Origin: Cytospora piceicola
Taxonomy: Eukaryota; Ascomycota; Sordariomycetes; Diaporthales; Cytosporaceae
Assembly: GCA_023375675.1 (NCBI GenBank)
Contig: JALQBC010000029.1
Span: 434,001 to 498,000, forward strand
Length of the DNA: 64,000 nt
Reading direction: 5' to 3'
Under the pieces are notes generated by a model, which worked only from the letters and a program-made list of their open reading frames with translations, ran no database searches and was not told the origin of the DNA. Shown one piece after another: positions 33,731 to 46,432 of this stretch. Positions within the stretch are counted from its first letter, which is position 1, and each line of letters opens with the position of its first letter. The translations under genes were made by a program, and so were the position numbers.

Positions 33731-36551
33731 ATGGATTCTCAAAACATTCAGCTGGCTTATCAGGCCCCGAATCCCGCATCTGCTGGTCCAAGCTCCCGGG
33801 CACCCACTCCGTCGACGACCTCCAAGAAGAAAGCCAGGGGCCGGAACGACCCAGCAAACCAGAAACGGCGTTGCGTCAGTACCGCGTGTATTGCATGTCG
33901 CAAGAGGAAGTCCAAATGTGATGGGGCCCTCCCTAGCTGCGCTGCGTGCGCCAGCGTTTACGGGACTGAGTGTGTTTATGTAGGTGTCTGCTGATTCCTC
34001 CGGAGTGTCGCATAGTCGAGACACGTCTCTGACCTGACAACACAGGATCCAAACTCAGACCACAGGAGGAAGGGCGTCTATCGGGAGAAGGTCGACAGTA
34101 CCAAGGCCAGGAGTTCAACCTTGCAGGTCCTTATCGACGCCATCTTGAATGCAGCAGAGGATGACGTTTCTGAGATTGTGAGGAAGATCCGGACTTGCGA
34201 CAACCTAGACGATGTTGCCGAGTCCATCTCAAAGGCAGATTTCGCCGGCCTTGAGAACCCGGGCGCCCAACTCGAAGACGAGTATGGGACAGATCAGCCG
34301 GTGGAAGGGGAAAGGGACCTGGCGAGGAAGATGGGCGAGCTCAGGATCGAGAACGGGGCCATCCGCTACATCGGTGGCACTTCGCATCTCATCTACCAGG
34401 GTGATCCACACGACGTACCAGTGGAACAAGAGTCTCAGAATGCCCCCTCAAACGAAGACCCTGTGACCAGCTGGTCTGACGTGACCAAAGACAGACAGCT
34501 GGTCGTCCACCTGATGAACATGTATTGGAATTGGCACTATCCGTACTTCACGACACTGTCAAAGAAGATGTTCTGGCGGGACTTCATCAAGGGAAAACCG
34601 CGTGGTCCACCGAGGAGGAAAGTCTACTGTTCGTCCCTCCTGGTTAATGCCATGCTCGCACTTGGTTGCCATTTCACCGACACACCAGGGGCCTACGCTG
34701 TGGCAGGCGACAGCCGGACGAAGGGAGACCATTTCTTCGCCGAGGCCAAGCGGCTCATCATCGACAATGATGAGTACGAGAAGCCAAGGCTTGTCACCGT
34801 CCAGGCGCTGGCTCTGATGTCCGTCCGCGAGGCAGGCTGTGCGCGAGAGGCCAAGGGGTGGGTCTACAGCGGCATGAGCTTCCGCATGGCACAAGACATC
34901 GGCCTTAACCTCGATGCAGGAGCCATTGCCGCCGATCAGGAGCAAATAAGCGCGGAAGAGATCGACGCTCGGAGGATCACCTTCTGGGGCTGTTTCCTCT
35001 TTGACAAGTGCTGGTCCAACTACCTCGGGAGGCTACCACAGCTACCCAAGAACTCGTACAATGTCCCCAAGTACGATGTTTTCCCCGACGAAGACGGCGA
35101 TGATTGGTCTCCCTATACCGACACTGGTTTCGAACCGTCGTTGAAACAGCCCGCGCGAACCAGGGCCATGGCACTCCAGCTCTCCAAGCTGTGCGAGATA
35201 AGCAGTGATCTGTTGCTTTTCTTCTATCATCCAAACCACATTGGCAGGTCGAGTGGGAAGTCAGTCGAGTTGAAGAAGCTCAGTGAGCTTCATAGGCGAC
35301 TAGAAGACTGGCGCAAGGAGCTCCCACGGGAATTTGAACCAAAGGAGGGCCAATTGCCAAACGTGATATTAATGCAGTATGCTCAACCCACCCACTCCTT
35401 AACCCCTCAACACTGTTCAGCAGCACTGATACTGACCTCGTGTCTGTAGCATGTTCTATCACTTGCAGTACATACATCTCTTCCGACCATTCCTAAAGTA
35501 CATCCCTTCTGCATCTCCACTGCCACAGCATGTGTCTCCTCGACGCATCTGCTCAGCAAATGCAGGCTTTATCTCCAAGTTGATGAGATTGTACAAAAAG
35601 CTGTACAACCTACGGCAAATATGCAACATAGCAGTCTACATGGTGCACTCGGCATGCACAATACATCTGCTGAACGTACCAGAAAAGACTGCCAAGAGGG
35701 ACATCATCCACGGTGTCAAGCACCTTGAGGAGATAGCGGAGGACTGGCTCTGTGCCAGGCGAACACTCAGCATCATCAGCGTCCTCGCTAGAAAATGGAA
35801 CTGCGAGCTTCCTGAAGAGGCAGCTACAATACTGCGCCGGACGGATGAGAAGTATGGATACCTGGGGACACAAGATGTGCCGTCTCCCAGCCAGCCTCCG
35901 GTGCTCACGTACACGCCGTCACCTCCGGCATACCCTTCCTCGCCAACGCAGGCTCCGAAGCAGGAACAACAGAGCCCAGCAATGCAGCAACAAGCAACAA
36001 CAACAACGATGAGCATAGACCAGGAGACCCCTACCAGTCTTGCGTCGGATATGCTGTCCAACCTAGGATCAATAGCACCTCCGAGCATTCCAGACCAACC
36101 AGTACCAACATCAATGGCGAGCAATCCAAGCAACAACCCAAGTATGTCCTATAATAGCTCATGGTCAATGCCGGGGATGTCTGCGCCAGCGATGCCGCGC
36201 TACCACCAGTCATACGCTCCGATCCAGATGCCCACCAGCGGGCCGTCAACGCAGGGCGCGCGGACCATAACGCGCCAGGTGACTCCGAACTCGGCCTACG
36301 CCATCGACGGGCAGGACTGGTTTCTAAAAGATGGCCTCAACTGGCAGCAAAACTTTGAAAGCTGGGGACTTGGTGTCAGTCCGACCAATAGCAACAGTAA
36401 CACAAGTGGTGGTGGCGGCGGCGGTGCCGGCTTGGGTGGTAGCGAGATGTTCATGTTCAAGGGGCTTCAGGGCACCGGCCTCGATATGGGGAGCAGTTGG
36501 GACTTTGACAGCTCCATGTCGAACCTAGACCAGATACCTGGTCTAGACTAA
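33731..36551 (+). CDS. Zn2Cys6 fungal transcription factor
   Basis: Nuclear DNA-binding regulator. Exons 33731..33979, 34046..35376, 35450..36551; introns 66 and 73 bp; 893 aa. The binuclear zinc cluster is C53-X2-C56-X6-C63-X6-C70-X2-C73-X7-C81, with the basic RKRKSK loop; the first intron falls directly after it, a common arrangement. The linker DPNSDHRRKGVYREK follows. The fungal-specific regulatory domain covers about 210-560 (WNWHYPYFTTLSKKMFWRDF, YSGMSFRMAQDIGLNLDA, RRITFWGCFLFDKCWSNYLGR). The C-terminal 250 residues are Pro/Gln/Ser/Asn-rich with a poly-Gly run, an activation-type region. Relatives are often labelled nitrogen-assimilation factor NirA in automatic annotation; I cannot confirm that assignment, so no symbol is given. 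Confidence 0.92.
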
Positions 36552-36987
36552 CCCTTGGGTAGAAGGGAGGAATGGAATGGGACGGGGTTGCCGTCGTTGC
36601 TTCTTGTGTCTCTGGCGTCTGCATTGTGTAGAGTTTAGGAAATCATATTCATGTGTTGGGGGCGTGAGTAATCTAGTGGATGAGAGGCCAAAAAGCCAGG
36701 CGTTGGTTGAACTTTCGTTGAATGTTGTTGATACCTGGTGTACGTCCGGCGGTCAGATTTTGACCCGCAGTATGAATTGACATTAGAAGAAGGGGCGGAT
36801 TGTACACGTTGCGGGTATGGTGATACATCTGGCTGTTTCTCGCTACGCCCTATAGGAGATTTGCGGATGTTCCGTGACCTCAAGTGCCGAATGGAATACA
36901 ACCTACGATTCTATAATCTTAATGCTCCGCTCTACACACGCCGAGATCTCGAACTCTCGACCCGTCACCACCATCACATGGCCCACA
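36552..36987. other. Intergenic region between convergent genes
   Basis: 436 bp holding the 3' flanks of the Zn2Cys6 gene (+) and the HIT-family gene (-). Nothing further recognised. Confidence 0.4.
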
Positions 36988-37902
36988 TCATACCTGACCC
37001 TGAACCCCCCGGCCCTCCTCGGCCTCCATCCCCCTCAGCACGCCCCGGAACACCTCGGCCTCGGCCTCCATCTCCTCCATGCTCCTCGCCGCCCTCTGGC
37101 TGTCCTCGATGCGGTCGAACCTGCCGCCCGCCGCGGGCCTGCCGCTGCCGGCGGCGGCGGCGGCGGCGGCGGCGGCCCGGTCCCACAGCGCCCCGCCGAC
37201 GTTGCCCTCCTCGCCCGCCATGCGCTCGTACAGCTCGTCCCCGGGGGCGTCCTCGGGCTTGGAGCTGAGGCCCCGGATGCGCGGGATGATGTGCACGTGC
37301 ACGTGGGCGACGGTCTGGCCCGCCTCGGGGCCGTCCTGCACCGCGATGTTGAAGGAGCCGGCCGCGATGCCGGCCCTGTCGCTGCTGCTGTCCTTGTCGC
37401 CTGCTGGTGGTGGTGGTGATGATGTGGTGGTGGTGGGTTGGGGCTGGGGCTGGGGGAAGTAGTGGCGTGCCAGCATGCGCTCTACCTTCTGGACCGTGGT
37501 GAAGAGGTCCGTCACCTCTGGCGGCGACAGGTCGGTGAGGCGCTTGTGTGGCCTCGAGGGGCAGACTAGCACGTGTCCTGGGAGTAGGGGCTTGAGGTTG
37601 ACGAGGGCGAAGGAGTGGGGGGTTGTGAGGAAGACCTAAGGGTTCGGTTTAGTGAGTCGGTTCCCTCCGGATAATTTGATAATCGTGGTTGCGGGCTTGT
37701 TTTCAACGTGGCTGCTGCTCTCGGCGCTCAGGTGAGAGCGACCCCGGCGATGCACGGTTGTGAGGATGTTGTTGATGATGATGATGATGACGACGACGTT
37801 TCATGAAGGCTGGAGATTTCAAGACGGCTGTCTTCAATTGCTCACCTGAGAGGTCACCTCAAAAGGCCCAAACCGTATCTTCGTTGCCGTTTCTGAGCTC
37901 AT
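36988..37902 (-). CDS. HNT2: HIT-family bis(5'-adenosyl)-triphosphatase (FHIT/HNT2-like)
   Basis: Hydrolyses diadenosine polyphosphates (Ap3A type). Exons on the minus strand: 37846..37902 and 36988..37635, with a 210-bp intron, long for this window; 234 aa. The start MSSETATKIRFGPFEVTSQ joins VFLTTPHSFALVNLKPLLPGHVLVCPSR in pieces, the standard FHIT opening. The histidine triad is H130-V-H132-V-H134 (nucleophile expected H132), preceded by GPEAGQTVA. Odd features: a ~30-residue low-complexity insertion (PQPQPQPTTTTSSPPPPAG, about 80-104) in a position where FHIT has a short loop, and a nine-Ala run (about 180) encoded by GCC repeats. Both look like slippage expansions and lie outside the core. 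The C-terminal acidic helix (SMEEMEAEAEVFRGVL) is typical of the fungal enzyme. Confidence 0.93.
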
Positions 37903-38366
37903 TTTCCGTTCCAGTGTCTTGAGAAATATTGGATTGATGGCCCTGCTCCAATTGTACTTGAACATGGTTTGAATCGATTTATCATCATGAAAAAGGTTAG
38001 GTACTAAATGAAGTAACTAGGGCAATAGCGTAAAGGTTTTGGGGGGTTGCAGGGGGCAATCGGAGGCAGACCAAGCAGGTTTGGGCGGTGAATGCCACTG
38101 TACTGTCAAACATCGAACGCCCAACTCAGGGCATACAGTATAGTAGAACTGTAAACCGGTATGTCAAGCACCCAAATGCACTTCCTCTTGATGTAGAATA
38201 ACAACAACACCATACATGTTGATTATGGTCAACTCGATCAATATTTTCCTAGGGATGTCACTTCAAATCTGGAACATGATAATTTTCATCATCGACTCTC
38301 ATGTATATAGAAAACAAATCGCTAAAGTCGCACATATCAAGCCCGTCTATATCCCAAACCCACGAT
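37903..38366. other. Intergenic region upstream of the HIT gene
   Basis: 464 bp, AT-rich, no gene. It contains the HIT gene's presumed promoter and leads into the AGGTAGGATAT array. Confidence 0.4.
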
Positions 38367-38601
38367 GTAGGTAGGTAGGATATAGGTAGGTAGGTAGGAT
38401 ATAGGTAGGTAGGTAGGATATAGGTAGGTAGGTAGGATATAGGTAAGTAGGTAGGATATAAGTCGGTAAGTAAGATATAAGTAGGTAGGTAAAGGGCAGG
38501 TAGAAGGTTAAGAGGTTAGTAGTTTACAGGTAGAAGGTAGGAGATACGATTAAGAGTAAGTAACCGAGAGTAAGCCGAACTCTCTATCTAGGTCTATATA
38601 A
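38367..38601 (+). repeat. GTAGGTAGGATATAG array with conserved 3' module (copy 1)
   Basis: Tandem GTAGGTAGGTAGGATATAG-type units (38367-38491), then a semi-unique stretch (AGAAGGTTAAGAGGTTAG and on) ending in a module at 38563-38601 that is identical over 39 bp to 50543-50581, including GTAAGCCGAACTCTC and GGTCTATATA. Same orientation as copy 2. The arrangement (array plus unique edge) suggests a dispersed repeat family rather than chance slippage. Confidence 0.85.
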
Positions 38602-38700
38602 AAGGACCTTAACTAAGTGTACATACATATGAAATCGAGCAAACAAGCGAACAACAAGGGCATCAAGCTGCCTGGTATGACCTCGAGGACACGTTTCCCC

Positions 38701-40844
38701 TTACATCTGAGGAACAATCTCATCTTCGGTGAGTGTATCCTCCCGATGAATACCCGGCCGTGCAAGCCTCTCCTCTGCATGCTCGTCTGCGTCCTCTGTC
38801 ATGAAGACTATTGCACAGTAGTCAGTATCGGCTTTGAGATTCGCCATATTCAACCTTGGACAGGGAAGACTTACTGTGAGGTCTCACTTGCAACGACAAC
38901 ACCAGGATCGCGCAGAACATGGCCAATATCGCCACGAACACCGCCTGCGGGAAGCTCTTGACAGTCGCAGCATACAGCCCATTGAAGATGACGGGCGCGA
39001 TAATCCTCGACAGCGCGTGCAGCAGGCCGATCGCGCCAAGCAGCTGGCCCACCCGCTCGGCAGGGACGTGCTTCGACACCGCGGCCTGGATGGTGGCCGA
39101 GCCCAGCCCGCCGAACGCGGTGATGACACCGGCCAGCACGAAGAGCGCCTCCGTGCGGGCGAAGACGTACCCGGCGATCCCCAGCACGTCCGAGAGGATC
39201 GCGAACCGGAGGATCCAGACGTCGAGCCCGTCGGCCCCGGCGTTCTGCTCCATGATGGCGCCCGACTCCCTGCGGCGCCTCTGGGCTGGGCGGACCCGGA
39301 AGAAGTAGTTGATGATGGGGAATATGCACATCAGCACGGCGACGCGGACCAGCGAGATGAGGGACATGAACCTCGAGGTCTCAAAGTTGCCCCAGTGGAA
39401 CATGAACTCGCTGTACAGCAGGGTCACCTGACCCGAGCTCATGGCCGCGCCCAGGATGACCATGTCGATGATGGCAAGGAGCGTCAGATTCCGGCGAACA
39501 CGCTTGTTCTCTGGGCCCTTGGGCCTCAGTATCTTGAGCGGCTCGAAGGGGTTGGTCGATCGCAGTGAGGCGACAGCTTTTGCGTACTTGGGCGATGCGA
39601 GCCGGGACCAGAACCACGACCCTGTGCTCTCCGTGGTCGCGAAGTATTGTGATGCCCACTCACGGGTCTCTCGGTCGCGCTTCTCCTGGCTAGCCCGGTG
39701 CTTCTCGCGAGCGAGGAGCTGGCGCCTCTTTGAGACTGACTCTGGCACGATGAAGATTATGCAGAGGATGAAGAAAATGTGGCACCCGAGAGTGACGTAG
39801 AATACCGACAGGAGCGAGCCTGTCCACTTTACAAAGTAGCCCGCGAGGAGCGGCCCAAAGGCCAGGCCGCCAAAGAGGCACGAGTGCAAGTACCCAATGG
39901 CCACGCCTCGTTTCGACGGAGGTGTGCAGTCGCTCGTGTACGAGTGACTGAGCACGGAACCAGCAGTGAAGGAGCCCGCCAGACCGTCGAAGACACATCC
40001 CAGGAGGAGCCATCTGTAGTGGATGACGTTCGGAAACCGTGCTGTGCAAATAACAACGAGCTCGGCGCAGACACCCCCGGCCGATGCCAGAGCCAGCAGC
40101 TTCTTCCGGCCGTAGCGGTCGGAAAGTGAGCCTATCTTCGGCGCGGTGTACGCGCTCAAGATACCAGTGATGACGTTGAGAACCAGCGTGAAGGTCGCAA
40201 CGTTGCGCTGAACCTCTGGTATGTGGCACTGGGGATTGTTGCTACCGAGTATCACCGGAGTGAAGACCAGGTTCGGGTCAGTGACAGACTGCTCAGCAAA
40301 GTAGCGCTGGCAAATAAGGTCAATGATCCTGAAATACGTCTTCGTCAGTCATTCATACGAGCACACACACGCACGCACGCACGCGAACACCTGTATCTGC
40401 TGCCCACGTACAGGTTGAGCTTGGGCACTATGGAACCACCAAAGGCCAAGGTGAAGAGTGCGTATGGAGGAAGAAGCCAGTAGACCTTGACAAGATCATT
40501 GTCAGCACGAGAGCTTTGTTGGCACTGGGGATTGTGAGCAGGAGTCGTACATTGGGGCTCTTATGCCAAGGCAGCCCATCAAACTCCTCGTACCCGACCC
40601 AGCTGTCCTTCCGGGGCGCCAAATCGTCCAGTGGATCGTATGATGTCCGGCTGCCTGCGCCCAGCAGGCTGGTTGATTCATCTGGTGCGGCCATCCTCTC
40701 CTCATCGTCCCGCGTTGTCGAGAGAGAATACATGTCGTCTGCCATAGACGCCCTGGGCGACCCGCCCTCCATTTCCTTGCCTCCCTTGGGCATAATGTTG
40801 GATTTGCCTGGCCCGTTTGCTACCCTGGACTCTGCAATGACCAC
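38701..40844 (-). CDS. Major facilitator superfamily transporter
   Basis: Twelve-helix MFS permease, substrate unknown. Exons on the minus strand: 40551..40844, 40412..40485, 38875..40328, 38701..38807; introns 65, 83 and 67 bp; 642 aa. Exon 1 encodes a ~98-residue cytosolic head with a Ser/Asp-rich stretch. Exon 2 is the first helix (VYWLLPPYALFTLAFGGSIV), exon 3 the rest, starting IIDLICQRYFAEQ. Motif A is clear (GSLSDRYGRKKLL). A hydrophilic loop at about 325-400 links the halves; the second half has GVITAFGGLGSATIQAAVSKHVP. The last exon gives a short acidic tail (TEDADEHAEERLARPGIHRE). Reading through the final intron would also stay open to 38822, so an alternative C-terminus is possible. 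The second intron carries a CACACG/CACG run (40361-40386). The overall type resembles fungal tetracycline-resistance-like MFS proteins. Confidence 0.9.
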
Positions 40845-42392
40845 GGCTTTCTGTGTTGTGGTGGGTCAGATGGTATGGAAACCCGAGTCACCAAGGAGTT
40901 CGGTGTTGTCTCTCTTGGTGAGGTTAGCTCTGAACCTGATGTCGGCGATCCACGAGCTATGATCGGGTGCTAAGCTAAGCCGGGCCGGGTCTACTGGCGC
41001 GGGTTGGTAATTGCGATGGTAGTGTTGCGAATGACGTTGTCCATCTCACGAACCCATACTTGATTCTTGAATCTGAATTGTCACGTAACAATAGTAAGGG
41101 AGGTTGTGGGGAAGAAAGGGATAGGGAGAGAGGATAGATGTGGTGGGCGAGTCGATATCGAAGCGAAGTACTGGAGGGCTGGCTGACTGGGTATCTAAGT
41201 ACGGATTGTATGTACCTATTGTGTAGATAGGCCAAGACCACCACTGCAATGTAAAGTTCAAACCAAGGTGCCCCCAAGGTGCAAAGAGTTCAGGGCGATC
41301 GATCCAACGCTTTATCTGATAAGCGTCCGGGTTTCACAATCCTTCGTAGAATTCCGATGGGTCCGCGACGTGGTAAAATGTGTTGGGGGTCGACGTGGCT
41401 CGACCAACACCAGATGCTTGCAGGCTTGGTGCTCGTTATCAAGAAGGACGTACTGGTAATCTCTACTGTGGTAGTAAACCTTGGAAGTCCAAGACAACAA
41501 CATCATCACGAAACCCCTCCTGATCCATCAACGAAGCGTCATGTTCTTTGTGCTGGACCTGCAGGTCAGATAGCGTAGGCAGGGGTTAGTCTGCGTATGT
41601 ACGACCAACAAAGTTGATGGATGACGCACTTGTTTCGCTGTCGCATGTCGGATTTCTAATATCCAATTCGGAAACCGGCTGCTTGTGCCCTATCAGGAAG
41701 CTCCCTCTCAACACCATCTTCATGCGGACCCCCGCGCTGCTCAACGTCAGCAAGCCTTTTGGGAGCACCATCCCAAACATTTGGGCCGCTAATAAGCCGT
41801 ATAGACCTGTTCGAGAAGAATAACCATGTACAGGGGCTGCCCGGGGACGCAACTCTGCATCGTTCTGTACATAGCTGTCTGTGTTACGGGGCTTCTCACT
41901 CAGCTTGTTCGATATCTGACTATTGCTCAAATGTTATTTGCTACCGGTGAACTTTGCTGGCTCGGATTTCGGGCTTCTCCAAGATCCCATTGCTTTTGGC
42001 TGAGATCAGCCGGAGGTATCGCTCGCTTTGCCTTCCAGCCACACTTTCAAGAGATCGGTTGATTTTTTCTGTTCTGGACTGATATCGATTTCACGGCGTC
42101 TCGCCATGTGGAAACGCTTGGTAGAATTAGTTAATGGCTGTTTCATCTAACAAAACCTCACCTGGGCAAGTAACAAAAGCCAGTCAGTAGCGAGCAAAAT
42201 TGAGTATCGCTTTTTGAAAGTTGATTATCCAGGGGGTTGCCTCCCCTTCATAAGTCCCATTTTGAACCAAACAATTCACCCAGTTTTACACCTTTCCAAA
42301 GCCGCTACCATCTCATCTGCCCGAAAACCGTGACATGGCAATTATCGTACAAGGATCCAGATACCGACTCCTAAAACCTCTCACACGGTCAC
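40845..42392. other. Intergenic region
   Basis: 1.55 kb between two minus-strand genes. Short open frames exist on both strands near 41590-41930 but none has a motif or a codon pattern like its neighbours. No gene supported. Confidence 0.45.
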
Positions 42393-43782
<1,390 letters not shown>

Positions 43783-44352
43783 GGTGCTGGCAGCTGCGAT
43801 CAATTGACACGCGGCTTGTGGTGTTATTGTCGAAACTGTCGTGGAGTTTTCACAGAGCAAAGAAGAACCGATTAGTGAGGACGGACGGGAGTCGATTATG
43901 GTGTGTCTTCGCAAAAGTGGTGTGTCATTGAATATGTCGGCTTGTCTCGATTTCGAAATCACCGAGGCATTCTGTTGATCCCGATCCTGAGCCCGAGCTT
44001 TCCGCCAGTAACAACGGATCCGATGTCATCTCAAACCCCACAGTGGGGTCGGCACCTTGCCGGTGCACTGGCTCCTGACAATACCTGGACACAACCTTAC
44101 TAAGCAAAGTCCAGTTACCCTACACCATGTATGTATGTAGATACTTCCACCCCTTGAGGATGGAGGCGTCTGCCTAACATCGCGTGCAGACGCGGTGGCT
44201 GCCTGGAGGTTGATTGAAAGGAGTTTCCACGTATGACCTAATTAGTTTGATTCAACGCATACCAGTCCCTTCTGACTGCCACCGCCAATTCGGTGTCGTG
44301 AACAAAACATAAACCCTTTTTTGTGAACACAGTAAAAAAGAAAACGGACACT
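43783..44352. promoter_or_regulatory. Divergent promoter region, HEM15 / KU70
   Basis: 570 bp between head-to-head genes. A CCAAT pentamer is at 44285-44289, about 65 bp upstream of the Ku70 ATG. No TATA box is obvious. No other site is claimed. Confidence 0.45.
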
Positions 44353-46432
44353 ATGGCCTGGAACCGCGACGATGACCAGCAGCGGGATGATGACGAGGAT
44401 GAGCAGGACGAGCTGGGTGAGAACGTATGTGATCCAGGCGTACCCCCTGATAGTTCTCGACTCTAATGTTATGTTAGGACTACAAGGCGCAGAAAGACGC
44501 TGTCCTCTTCGCAATAGACATCAGCGAGTCCATGCTGGCTCCAGTCGAGGATGGCTCAAAGGACAAGCACAGTGCCGTCATGGCTGCGCTGAAGAGTGCA
44601 AGCCAGCTCATGCAACAGCGTATCATTGCGCAGCCAAAGGACATGATGGGAATCTTGCTATTTGGAACAAAACAGTCCAAGTTTCGTGATCAAACCGGCG
44701 GCAAATCGACTTATCCCCACTGCTACCTCCACACTGATCTTGACGTCCCTTCAGCCGAAGTCGTCAAGGCTCTGAAGGACATGGCTGATGGTGGCGAGGA
44801 TCCAGACGGCATTCTGACGCCTGAGGAGGACGGGTTTTCCATGGCAAGCATGCTGTTCTGTGCTAACCAGATATTCACTACCAATGCCCCCAATTTCGGG
44901 TCCCGGAGATTGTTCATCGTCACCGACAACGATGATCCTGAGAAAGGTGACAAGGACAAGCGTCAAGGGGCGGCTGTACGTGCAAAAGACCTGTTCGACC
45001 TAGGCGTCACAATTGAGCTGTTCCCTATCAGTCGCGAGGGGGACAAGTTCGATTTGGACAAGTTCTACACTGTAAGCTTCTCGCGACCTCGCCACCAGGG
45101 AGGTCGACATGGCTAGGCTAACATGCATAGGACATGATCTACCGCGACCCTCTCGCGGCTGTGGACCCTGAAAATCCGGGTGAGATCAAGACTGTCAAGT
45201 CTGGAGATGGCTTGACCTTACTCACTTCCCTGATCTCGAGCATAAACGCCAAGCAGACCCCCAAACGTGCTTACTTTTCCAAGATGCCTTTCCACATCGC
45301 GCCGGGTCTGACCATTTCCATCAACGGTTACCTTATTCTCCACAAACAGGAAGTCGCCAGAAGCAACTATATCTGGCTTGAAGGCGACAAGCCGCAGATT
45401 ATTCTCAAGGCAGAAACCACCAAGACTGAAATAGGCTCGATGCGTACAGTGGATAAATCCGAGATCGTGAAGGCTTACAAATTCGGCAGCGGCAGCGACT
45501 TCGTCAAATTTGCCCCCGACGAACTGAAGACAATCAGAAAGTTCGGGACAGAAAAGAACACACTACGAATCCTCGGGTTCAAGCCACGGTCAATGCTCCC
45601 CTCCTGGGCTGCAGTGAAGAAGTCCGCCTTCATTTTCCCTACCGAGGCAGGTTTCGTTGGCTCGACGCGCGTCTTCTCTGCGCTTTGGCGCAAGCTGCTT
45701 GACAGCGATAAGATGGCCATAGCATGGTACATCTCCCGCCAAAACGCTGTTCCGCAGATTGTCGCCATCATCCCCTCGGAAAATCCGTCTGATGAGGAGT
45801 CCGGGACAAGCTACCTGCCGGCCGGACTCTGGCTTTACCCTCTTCCTTTCGTCGACGATGTGCGAGATCTCGAACCAATCAAGCACAAACCAGTAGTCAA
45901 GGCGTCCGACGAATTGATCGATCAGATGCGTACCATTGTACAGAATCTCACGATGCCGAAGGGGATCTATGATCCTTCAAAATTTCCTAATCCCGCTCTC
46001 CAGTGGCACTACAAGGTTCTGCAGACCCTGGCCCTTGACGAGGACCTTGAGGACCAAAAGAGAGAAGACCTCACGCAGCCAAAGTACAAACAGATCAACA
46101 AGCGGGTCGGTGGCTACCAGGTCGAGTTTCAGGAGCGCATCAAGGTGGAAGCAGCCGCTGTTCAGCGAGAACTGGCTATCAAGCGGGAGGCGGAAGAGGA
46201 AGCAGACGACCGCCCGAAGAAGCGGGCGAAGGCGGCTCCGAAGAAGGCTGCTGCCCTTACGGGCGGCACGAGTCTCGCGGAGCTCAGGGAGGCGGTCGAG
46301 AGTGATTCATTACGGAAAAAGACTGTGGTGGATTTGAAGGCGATATGCACCGAGAAGGGACTGCATACTACAGGCAAGAAGAAGGCCGACTTGCTGGAGA
46401 CCATTGAGGAGTGGATTGAGAGTCAGGTGTAG
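44353..46432 (+). CDS. KU70: Ku70, DNA double-strand break end-binding subunit
   Basis: Partner of Ku80 in the ring that loads on broken DNA ends for non-homologous end joining and telomere protection; nuclear. Exons 44353..44424, 44478..45071, 45131..46432; introns 53 and 59 bp; 655 aa. The acidic head ([20 protein letters not shown]) is followed by the vWA-like Ku N-terminal domain ([29 protein letters not shown]), the beta-barrel that encircles DNA (about 250-450; [41 protein letters not shown]), the C-terminal arm ([15 protein letters not shown]), a basic linker ([14 protein letters not shown]) and a C-terminal SAP helix pair ([31 protein letters not shown]). All expected segments are present and nothing looks broken. 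Confidence 0.97.

Noticed and set aside
27285..36551. Secondary-metabolite cluster around the Zn2Cys6 regulator
   Set aside because: No polyketide synthase, peptide synthetase, terpene cyclase or tailoring oxidase is present; neighbours are a channel and a lipase-like protein.
38367..38601. Telomeric repeat or CRISPR array
   Set aside because: Units are TAGGTAGG-type, not TTAGGG, and there are no regular unique spacers; it is an ordinary tandem array in a eukaryote.
41586..41930. 114-codon minus-strand gene
   Set aside because: No recognisable domain and a competing open frame on the other strand; support is too weak.
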